The notes under the pieces were generated by a model. It was not told where the DNA came from, did no database searches, and was given only the letters and a program-made list of their open reading frames with translations. Below, in pieces: positions 12,472 to 19,661 of a DNA stretch of 22,372 nt. The stretch is from a virus. The position numbers and the translations under genes are program-made. The DNA lies in IMG/VR virus record IMGVR_UViG_3300020204_000412, positions 1-22,372 of that record. One strand, 5' to 3'. How positions within the stretch are numbered: position 1 is the stretch's first letter; every line of letters starts with the position of its first letter.

Positions 12472-14429
12472 GTAAAGTACGCCTGCAATGGTGGAACAAC
12501 CCGGAGCAAGTCAAACAAGAATTGCAACGTAGGCTCCAGTTTGCCAAGCAGGCCCGGGCTCGTCAGGAGCGTCAATGGGAAGAAAATGAGCGTATCGTAT
12601 ATGCAACCCGTGCATCCGGCATCGCTAACTCCGACGTGTCCGTAAGCTTTGATACGGACGGCGAAGCTGCGGCATACCAGAATGACCAGACTTCTGCAGA
12701 CATCTCCATCAATCGTATCATGAAGAATCTGCGGTTCATCCATAGCCAGATGTCAGCCAATCCACCTACAGTCATTGCCCGTCCAGCCACGCCAGACCCA
12801 GGCGACCGCGCCGCAGCAGATGCTGCAGACAGACTTGTACGCTATGGGATTCGTCAATACAAATTGCAGGAACGCAAGGACCAACTCAACCTACAGACGC
12901 TTGTCTACGGCTCAGGCTTCATCAAGTGTATCTATGACCCCAACCAAGGGGACATCGTATCCTACAACGAGGAAACAGAAGAAGTAGAGATGGGCGGCGA
13001 CATATCCATCACCAACCCATCTGTCTGGAATATCTATCCAGAGCCTTCGGCAAGCTGGGATGAAGTGACGCACATCTTTGAGCAATTCGATATGCGCTAT
13101 GAGGAAGCTTGCTTTCTATTTTCGGACAAACTTGAGGAGCTCGAGAAGTTCCGTCAGAAGAGTTCAGAGGAAGACTACACGAACGAATATGCAGGAACCA
13201 AGTCAGCTGTAGCCAACAAGTTCCGCTATGACTCAGTCAAAGTATTCCAGTACTGGGAAAAGGGCACCCCCATGAATGGCATGCAGGGACGCTACGTGTG
13301 GTGCCTCGAGGACGGCACTCCCCTGACTCAACCATCCGTAAGCCCGCAACGCTTTAGCCAAAAACTCAAAGATGGAAGTTCGGGCCCAAAACGCGCACAA
13401 CTTCCCTACCAAATCCTCACGGACATTGATGTGCCCGGCAGTTATTGGGGCATGAGCATCGTAGCTTACGCAGGACCTATGCAGGATGCCAAGAACCGCG
13501 TCGACTCAGTCATGCTGGACATCCTCCAAGCCCACGGTGTATCACGCCTTGTCATTCCAGAATCAGCAGAAATAGCAGATGACTCCATCACAAACTCAAC
13601 CTGGGATGTAATTAAGTATACAGGTTCAGTTCCGCCCAGCTTCATGGAACCCCTGCCCATGCCCGCTGCATTACCTAACATCGCAGACCGCATGGACAAA
13701 GGCATTGACGATGTGTGCGGAATCAACGAAGCAGTCATGGGCGACGTCAAGCGTGAGACTTCGGGCTTCAGCTTGCAATACGCTACGCAGCAATCCAACA
13801 TGATTCGCAAGCGTCTATTCAATAAGGACATTGCCGTAGTCGAGTGGATGTACAAGACCTATCTAGCCCTAATCGTAGAGAATTGGAAAGAGACACGTAC
13901 AATCAACGTACTAGGTAAAGAGAAAGCCTTTGAGTCGCTTAATCTGTCTGGTTCCGACATTGCCTCCGGCTTTGATATTGTGGCAGAATACGGCGCATCA
14001 CTCTCGCTTGACCCAATCACTCGCCGCGAGGAAATACTCCAAATGATGCCCCTCTTCCAGCAAGCAGGCGTAGCTCCCCGTAAGATGCTCCAGCTCGTCA
14101 AGCTGGCAGAACTTGAGAATGCCTACGACCACATAGAACTTGCAGATACTCGCCAGCGTGAAATCTTTGAACAAATCCGTATTACAGGCACTTACATTGC
14201 ACCCGAGGAACTCGAAGACCACGTCAATATGCTTGCGTATGCATACACCTATCGTATGACTGCGGAATTCAAATACCTCAAGGATACGACCCGCAAACTT
14301 ATCGAACAGCACATCAAGGAGCGCGAGGAAATGGCAGCCTCCAAGGTGGCAGGCGAAACTCCAGCCGCACCTCCAGGTATGCCTCCACCTCCAGGCGGCA
14401 TGCCTCCATTGCCAGGCGGGCCAATCTAA
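12468..14429 (+). CDS. Portal protein
   Basis: A 653-residue protein with GGAGG ahead of ATG 12468, directly after TerL in the classic terminase-portal order. The N-terminal quarter is charged and helical (QRRLQFAKQARARQERQW), followed by a mixed core with SINRIMKNLRFIHSQMSANPP and NLQTLVYGSGFIKCIYDP, phrases typical of portals of short-tailed phages that thread DNA. Later segments YWGMSIVAYAGPMQDAKNR and the GFSLQYATQQSNMIRKRLF helix fit the wing and stem. Residues about 629-653 are a Pro-Gly-Met-rich tail (PPGMPPPPGGMPPLPGG), perhaps flexible inside the head. It forms the dodecameric DNA channel at one capsid vertex. Length lies between T7 and P22 portals. Confidence 0.8.
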   Translation: MSKVRLQWWNNPEQVKQELQRRLQFAKQARARQERQWEENERIVYATRASGIANSDVSVSFDTDGEAAAYQNDQTSADISINRIMKNLRFIHSQMSANPPTVIARPATPDPGDRAAADAADRLVRYGIRQYKLQERKDQLNLQTLVYGSGFIKCIYDPNQGDIVSYNEETEEVEMGGDISITNPSVWNIYPEPSASWDEVTHIFEQFDMRYEEACFLFSDKLEELEKFRQKSSEEDYTNEYAGTKSAVANKFRYDSVKVFQYWEKGTPMNGMQGRYVWCLEDGTPLTQPSVSPQRFSQKLKDGSSGPKRAQLPYQILTDIDVPGSYWGMSIVAYAGPMQDAKNRVDSVMLDILQAHGVSRLVIPESAEIADDSITNSTWDVIKYTGSVPPSFMEPLPMPAALPNIADRMDKGIDDVCGINEAVMGDVKRETSGFSLQYATQQSNMIRKRLFNKDIAVVEWMYKTYLALIVENWKETRTINVLGKEKAFESLNLSGSDIASGFDIVAEYGASLSLDPITRREEILQMMPLFQQAGVAPRKMLQLVKLAELENAYDHIELADTRQREIFEQIRITGTYIAPEELEDHVNMLAYAYTYRMTAEFKYLKDTTRKLIEQHIKEREEMAASKVAGETPAAPPGMPPPPGGMPPLPGGPI

Positions 14430-14433
14430 TTGC

Positions 14434-14462
14434 TTGACACCGCTCCCCTAATTATATATTCT
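14434..14462 (+). promoter_or_regulatory. Strong sigma70 promoter for scaffold and capsid
   Basis: Perfect TTGACA (14434-14439), exactly 17 bases, then TATTCT (14457-14462); the AT-rich TATATAT just ahead may help melting. It starts in the gap after the portal stop and should drive the scaffold-capsid pair, which ends at the terminator near 17129. CCC-GCAA-GGG (14503-14512), a GNRA tetraloop, lies in the leader. Confidence 0.75.
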
Positions 14463-14525
14463 ACTTTCGTGCTATCCGAGATGGTCTTGGACGCACGCTA
14501 AACCCGCAAGGGACAAGTTCTACTA

Positions 14526-14551
14526 TCCTTCCAATGGGACGTAGAAAGGAG
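14526..14551 (+). promoter_or_regulatory. Ribosome site that can be masked, scaffold gene
   Basis: AAAGGAG (14545-14551) six bases before ATG 14558 decides the start against an in-frame ATG at 14534 that has no such site. TCCTT (14526-14530) can pair with AAGGA (14546-14550), so a short stem could hide the ribosome site. Confidence 0.4.
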
Positions 14552-14557
14552 TACAGA

Positions 14558-15640
14558 ATGTCTGGTCAACCAGAAGCAGCAGCTTTCCCAAACATCTGGG
14601 GCGGAGCTGGAGAAGATATTCCGACGGTCGGAGCCACCTCGAGTGTAGACGCCGCAGGAGTAGAGACCTCCAACGAAGCACCACCACCCGTCGACATCGA
14701 GTCCTCTCCAGTGGACATCGAGGCCGAAGCACAGGCCGGTTCAGAACAAACCGCCAAGGCTAACGCACCTGAAGGCGAAGTCGAGTATCTCGACCTCACC
14801 GACGAGACCGGACGCAAACGTCTCAAGATTGATTGGAACAATCGAGAGGCAATCAAGAAGGCCATCTCCATGGCAGCCGGCGCACGCAAGTGGCAGGCAG
14901 AACGTGACCAACTCAGGGCAAAACTGGAAGCCCAGGAGACTTCGTCCAAGGATGTCAAGGAAGCATGGGATGCAGTCTCAAATGCCTACGAGTCTCAAGG
15001 AATTGAGGGCTTGGTCGACCTCCTTGCCGCAGAGCAGGGTGCATATCAGAAATGGCTAAGTAGTCAGCTTCAGAAGGAATTGGCAAAGCGCGATGCCTCC
15101 CCGGATGAGCTGGAACGTATTCAATTGAAAGAAAGACTGGATAAGATGGAGCGGGAGCGTGCTGTCGAAAGCAAGCGCCTCAAGGAACGCGAGGAAGCCG
15201 TTGCCAAGGAAAGAGCGACAGCCGAGGAAGCACAGCTCCAGTCCATCGTTAACCCAGCATTTGACAAGGTACGCTTCGCTGGAACTCTCGGAAATGAGCA
15301 ACTCGAGGACCGACTCGACCGTACGGTCTGGTCTGAAGCCATCGACATTCTCTCTGACATTGAGGACCAACAAGGCAAACAGGCAGTCACACCCGCAGTA
15401 ACTCGTAAGGTATTTCAGGAAGTTGCAGAATCTCTTCGTGGCGCACTCCAGGTGAAGGCCAAGGAAGAGGCAGCTGCAGCAGCCGAAGTACGGAAGACCC
15501 AGGCAGCTACGAAGGTTGCAGCTAAGGCTCAGACAGTACAAGGGAGTAGACAAACAGAAGCAGAATCATTTAAGAAGAACATAGCTGACGGCAATTGGTC
15601 TGCAGCTTTGGCCAGCATGTTGTCTGGCAAAGTAAAGTAA
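14558..15640 (+). CDS. Capsid scaffold protein
   Basis: A 360-residue protein from the ATG at 14558. Residues 1-75 are low in order (Ala, Pro, Glu, Ser rich). A conserved-looking block VEYLDLTDETGRKRLKIDW follows, then a long acidic-basic helical region (about 95-245; KERLDKMERERAVESKRLK) that looks like extended coiled coil. The C-terminal part (SFKKNIADGNWSAALASML) is likely the capsid-binding end. Position between portal and capsid, helical content and charge fit an internal scaffold that shapes the procapsid and leaves. No protease motif is seen in it, so exit without cleavage is the simplest reading. It shares its promoter with the capsid gene. Confidence 0.75.
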   Translation: MSGQPEAAAFPNIWGGAGEDIPTVGATSSVDAAGVETSNEAPPPVDIESSPVDIEAEAQAGSEQTAKANAPEGEVEYLDLTDETGRKRLKIDWNNREAIKKAISMAAGARKWQAERDQLRAKLEAQETSSKDVKEAWDAVSNAYESQGIEGLVDLLAAEQGAYQKWLSSQLQKELAKRDASPDELERIQLKERLDKMERERAVESKRLKEREEAVAKERATAEEAQLQSIVNPAFDKVRFAGTLGNEQLEDRLDRTVWSEAIDILSDIEDQQGKQAVTPAVTRKVFQEVAESLRGALQVKAKEEAAAAAEVRKTQAATKVAAKAQTVQGSRQTEAESFKKNIADGNWSAALASMLSGKVK

Positions 15641-15647
15641 AACATTC

Positions 15648-15671
15648 CACAGCCTCCCTAGAGTCGCTGTG
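15648..15671 (+). promoter_or_regulatory. Leader hairpin between scaffold and capsid genes
   Basis: CACAGC (15648-15653) pairs exactly with GCTGTG (15666-15671) around a 12-base loop, immediately upstream of AAAAGGAG and the capsid start. It could be a processing or stabilising stem that lets the capsid message outlast the scaffold part. No T-run follows. Confidence 0.4.
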
Positions 15672-15685
15672 AAAAGGAGTAAAAC

Positions 15686-17071
15686 ATGGCATTTAGTGCA
15701 ATCGGGAATCTCCCACTGGGACAGTTCCTACAAATCGCTTTCACCCAAGGTGTGTTCAATCAGTTGAACCAAACCTTCCCTGACTTTGAAATGGTCAAGA
15801 AGTTCCGCGTCGGCGACCCTAACTGGCGTCAACAGAACTTCCTCCTGCAGACAAGCCTCGGGCCAGCTGCAGTTCAGTACCGCAATCCTAGCTTCAGCAC
15901 TGCTTTCCCTGCCGCTCAACGTATCGGCGTCGGCGAGAAGGTTGCTGTAGCTAAGGAAATCGACGCTACTGTGGAAATCGAGTACAACTTGTACAAGAAG
16001 GCCCTCAATAGCCCACTCAAGTACGCTGAGCCTTTGGCACTCGAAATGCAATCCAAAGCAATCGCAGCTAAGCGCCGCATCGCAGCTGACCTCTACGGAG
16101 ACGGCTCGGGCTGCATTGGTACTGTTTCTTCTGTCGAACTAAAAACAAACGTAGTTCCGGGAGAATCACCCGCTAAAGGTCGTTTAGAAGTCACCTTGAG
16201 TGCACTCTCCGCCGCACGTGGCCACATCGGCTTCTTTGAGTACGATGACCTCGTCCGTTTCCATACGCCAGCTGGTGCTGCCCAGGCAGTGACTGTCTCG
16301 GCAGGAACAGTTGCAGCATTCCGCGTAGTCAGCCGCAGCCGCAAGACCGACAAGGTTGTTGTTGAAGCAATTGATGCAAATGGAAATATACTCAACATCA
16401 CTGCAGCAAACGACGTCGGCGCAAACGACCTCATTTACCGCGCAGGACAAGAGACAATTCCAAACCTTACGGCTGCAATCTCGGACTGGGGAACACTCAC
16501 CGAAGTATTCGCCGGCTTGGAAACCCTCCTCGCTGATGACGGTCGCGTAGTGCACGGAATCAGCATGAGCGGAGCTACTGCAGGAACAGTCGTCGACGGC
16601 GGCGGTTCGGGTGGACTCAGCCTCGCCTTGGTTCAGGAAGGCATGAGCAACGCTAAGGTTGCAGTAGGCCAAGGTCTCTACAAGTGGTCAATGCTTGTCG
16701 CTTCTCCTGAGCGTCGTGACGACCTCATCGAGAGCGCAGAAACTGACCGCCGATTCATGGTTGCAGACAATCCTAAACGTGGTGGTAAGTCCTTTGTGTT
16801 CCAGCACGAGAACGACACACTCGAAGTTATCGCTTCTGAGTACTGCCCTAAACAACGCGCATACGCTCTGCCTAACCAGTCCGCTGGCAAGCAAGCTATG
16901 ATGCAGCTGTACTTCACCGAAATGGCTCCAGTGGACGTCGGCTCCGGCAAACTCCACCTCAAGCCTGCTTCGGGCGGCGGACACGAGCGCAAGATTGCTT
17001 CCTACATGGAAGGCTATCTGTCACTCCTCTGCACTCACCCTGCAGCTGGTGTGGTCATCAAGAACTTCTGA
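15686..17071 (+). CDS. Major capsid protein
   Basis: A 461-residue protein starting at ATG 15686 after AAAAGGAG. It lies downstream of the scaffold and closes a short transcription unit, the usual place for the most abundant head protein. The N-terminus begins MAFSAIGNLPLGQFLQ; RVGDPNWRQQNFLLQTSLG and an E-loop-like block follow, then a long helix (LKYAEPLALEMQSKAIAAK) that could be the spine helix of the HK97 fold. The middle (about 150-280) is beta-rich. The end HERKIASYMEGYLSLLC and GVVIKNF is hydrophobic. No protease cleavage site or decoration domain is clear. The fold assignment rests on context and length; no catalytic residues are expected. Confidence 0.8.
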   Translation: MAFSAIGNLPLGQFLQIAFTQGVFNQLNQTFPDFEMVKKFRVGDPNWRQQNFLLQTSLGPAAVQYRNPSFSTAFPAAQRIGVGEKVAVAKEIDATVEIEYNLYKKALNSPLKYAEPLALEMQSKAIAAKRRIAADLYGDGSGCIGTVSSVELKTNVVPGESPAKGRLEVTLSALSAARGHIGFFEYDDLVRFHTPAGAAQAVTVSAGTVAAFRVVSRSRKTDKVVVEAIDANGNILNITAANDVGANDLIYRAGQETIPNLTAAISDWGTLTEVFAGLETLLADDGRVVHGISMSGATAGTVVDGGGSGGLSLALVQEGMSNAKVAVGQGLYKWSMLVASPERRDDLIESAETDRRFMVADNPKRGGKSFVFQHENDTLEVIASEYCPKQRAYALPNQSAGKQAMMQLYFTEMAPVDVGSGKLHLKPASGGGHERKIASYMEGYLSLLCTHPAAGVVIKNF

Positions 17072-17095
17072 TTCCCAGGTGGAGTCAAAGTAAGG

Positions 17096-17129
17096 AAGGG
17101 TCCGGGCTCAGTCCCGGGCCTTTTCTTTT
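17096..17129 (+). terminator. Rho-independent terminator after the capsid gene
   Basis: GGTCCGGG (17099-17106) pairs with CCCGGGCC (17113-17120) with one G-U, a 6-base loop CTCAGT, and TTTTCTTTT (17121-17129) after it; the preceding AA can extend the stem with the U-tract. It is the best terminator in the window and ends the scaffold-capsid unit. Confidence 0.88.
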
Positions 17130-17132
17130 ACA

Positions 17133-17161
17133 TAGACAACCACTTCCCACTACGTTATATT
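17133..17161 (+). promoter_or_regulatory. Sigma70 promoter for the fibre block
   Basis: TAGACA (17133-17138), exactly 17 bases, then TATATT (17156-17161), just after the terminator. It restarts transcription for the fibre genes, whose first ribosome site GGAGG is at 17182-17186. Confidence 0.65.
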
Positions 17162-17194
17162 GACAGAGCACTGCCGCTGACGGAGGCTAATTAA

Positions 17195-19648
17195 ATGGCT
17201 ACCCAACGTACCAGAAACTTACGGCTTTTCCTTAGTTCCGGCCTCAGTGCCGAGGCCAAAGCTAATCTGGAAATCATTGACCGACTCGGTGACGTCTCCT
17301 ATGTGGACAGCACAGACTCAGTCCGCATCAGAAGTAAGACCAATATCTATCTCAGTCCTGCAGACCGCAACGTAGGAGGCTCAGGCAATGCCGACCTCTA
17401 TGTAGGTTCCGAGGCCGTACCGCTCGACAAGTTCCGCGTGTACGCCAACGACTTCGTGATGAACGGCACACTCCGCATCCTGGACATTGCACCCGGCGGA
17501 ACCAAGCACCTCATCCTACGCTACAATTCAACTCTGCCCACAGCTGTAGGCGGAGGTCTGACTCCGGTAGACAATGCAGCAGACCGCACGCTCAGCGTCG
17601 ACATGCAAGGCAAAGACCGCAACCTCTCGCTGGGCGCAAGTCTGGTACTTGGACAAGACCCGGCCGATACAGTCAATGAACGCACCATCACTATCCGCAG
17701 CTCTAAGGATGCCCATTCCGATGTAACACTGCCCCCAAGCGGTACCTTAGTTACCATTGACGGCACGGAAGAACTACGCAATAAAGTAATCGACGCAACC
17801 TACAATACACTAAGTAACATCACCAACGCCAGCATCAAGTCAAGTGCAGCCATCAGCTACACTAAACTCAATCTCGCAAACTCAGTCCGGAATGCAGACA
17901 TAGCTCCAGACGCAGCAATCGCGGCCAGCAAGATTGCCGTAGAGACCAGTGCAACACTTCTTTCCAACAATGTGCAGGCGGCCCTAGTCGAACTACAGGG
18001 TGAGATTGTACTGAAGGCAAGCCAGGATGACTTCCAGGCTCACTACTCCGCAACTACAGGCGTACACGGCGTAGTAGGCTCAGTCGTAGGCACCGAGAAT
18101 GCACAGACGTTGACCCACAAGACTCTGCACAATGCCGCCTTCACAGGAACACCGACGGGCATCGAAAAGCAACACGTCGGCCTGGGAGAAGTCAACAATA
18201 CGTCCGACGCACAGAAGTGGGTAGCCTCGGCTGAGCTCGAGAACAAACTCATCGACGGCACCAAGAATACGCTGCAGAACGTCCAGTACGAATCCCTCTT
18301 CCTACAGAACCGCATTACCAATAACGATGTCAAGGCAGATGCGGCCATCATGTACAGCAAACTGAATTTGGCCGACTCCATCAAGGGCTCGGACATCAGT
18401 GATGCAGAAGCAGACCGAATTGAAGGCTTCAAGATTGATGCAGACTTTGAAGGACAGCCAATCAGTACATACGTGGGAGTTAGGATTGGAGGGCTAGATT
18501 CTCTGACTGGACTGCCCAAGCAGATTGAACTGGCTCCTCCATCGGGGGGCTTTGATGCAAGCTATACCCTCAAACTTCCTCCAGCGCAAGCGACTGCAGC
18601 AGACCAGACACTGGCATATGACGGCAATGGCGGACTAAAGTGGTTCGCCGCCGCAGGCTCAGGTACTGTCACAAGCGTGGCAATGACTGTCCCATCCAAT
18701 CTGCTGACCTTGACTGGAAGCCCAATCAATACAGCCGGCACCTTCGCCGTAGCACTCGCCAATCAGGCACCCAACACAGTCCTCGCTGGCCCTGCGACAG
18801 GACTCAGCAATGAGCCCTCATTCAGAGCCCTGGTGCCCTCGGACCTGCCTGCCCATACTCACACAGCCTCCGACATCACGGACTTCCAGGAAGCCGTGGA
18901 TGACGCCGTAGACAGCCTCCTCATCGACTCGGCCTCAGTCAGCTGGGCCTACAACGATGTAGCCGGCTCAATGGCCGCCAACGTATCGCTGGCAAGCTTC
19001 AATACAGGAAACCTGACCGAAGGTAGCAATCTCTACTACACAAACTCCCGCGTCTACCAGAAGAGCAAACTCACCCTGCAAGGCGGCTCTACCATCGCAG
19101 TCACGGCGGCAGACGGAGCAGAGACCCTTACCTTGTCCGTCGTACAAGCGGGCATCAACACAGACAACGTGACGGAAGGCACGACCAACCTCTTCTTCAC
19201 GGACGAGCGTGCACAGGACGCCGTAGCAAACCTGATTGTAAACTCTAATGACATCTCAAAGACATACGATGATGTAGGAAACAGCTTTACCCTGAACCTA
19301 CGTCCGGATGCCATCACGTCAAAGGCACAGGTCAGCCCGGCACCTTCTGACCAGCTCCTGGTTGCCGATGCTTCAGACAGCAATGCGCTCAAGAAGGTTA
19401 CCATCCAGGACATAGTCAACCTCTCCGGCGGAAGCTTTGCACAAGATTGGGTCACGGCAGATGGAGCTATCCTATCGGTACAACACAACCTTGGCAGCAA
19501 GGATATTCTTATCCAGATATACGACAAGACTGACGGGGAGACGGTATGGATTTCCTCAATGGCACGTGATACGCTCAACACGGCCCTGCTTACAGCGTCA
19601 CAAGCGCCGCCCGCAGGTGGATGGAGAGTACTCATAAAACGCATCTGA
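17195..19648 (+). CDS. Tail fibre protein
   Basis: An 817-residue protein. The first 180 residues are beta-rich and probably attach to the particle. Then come typical fibre phrases: LRNKVIDATYNTLSNI (near 200) and a related KNTLQNVQ (near 352); the paired YTKLNLANSVRNADI and YSKLNLADSIKGSDI; GLGEVNNTSDAQKW (about 328-341); LTEGSNLYYTNSRV (near 607) and VTEGTTNLFFTDERA (near 660). The last 70 residues (VQHNLGSKDILIQIYDKTDGE, GWRVLIKRI) form a compact tip domain found at the end of several phage fibres. It should form a trimer. No enzyme domain is visible, so adhesion is the likely job. It lies first in a run of fibre genes under the 17133 promoter. Confidence 0.82.
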   Translation: MATQRTRNLRLFLSSGLSAEAKANLEIIDRLGDVSYVDSTDSVRIRSKTNIYLSPADRNVGGSGNADLYVGSEAVPLDKFRVYANDFVMNGTLRILDIAPGGTKHLILRYNSTLPTAVGGGLTPVDNAADRTLSVDMQGKDRNLSLGASLVLGQDPADTVNERTITIRSSKDAHSDVTLPPSGTLVTIDGTEELRNKVIDATYNTLSNITNASIKSSAAISYTKLNLANSVRNADIAPDAAIAASKIAVETSATLLSNNVQAALVELQGEIVLKASQDDFQAHYSATTGVHGVVGSVVGTENAQTLTHKTLHNAAFTGTPTGIEKQHVGLGEVNNTSDAQKWVASAELENKLIDGTKNTLQNVQYESLFLQNRITNNDVKADAAIMYSKLNLADSIKGSDISDAEADRIEGFKIDADFEGQPISTYVGVRIGGLDSLTGLPKQIELAPPSGGFDASYTLKLPPAQATAADQTLAYDGNGGLKWFAAAGSGTVTSVAMTVPSNLLTLTGSPINTAGTFAVALANQAPNTVLAGPATGLSNEPSFRALVPSDLPAHTHTASDITDFQEAVDDAVDSLLIDSASVSWAYNDVAGSMAANVSLASFNTGNLTEGSNLYYTNSRVYQKSKLTLQGGSTIAVTAADGAETLTLSVVQAGINTDNVTEGTTNLFFTDERAQDAVANLIVNSNDISKTYDDVGNSFTLNLRPDAITSKAQVSPAPSDQLLVADASDSNALKKVTIQDIVNLSGGSFAQDWVTADGAILSVQHNLGSKDILIQIYDKTDGETVWISSMARDTLNTALLTASQAPPAGGWRVLIKRI

Positions 19649-19661
19649 AGGAGCCTAAAAC

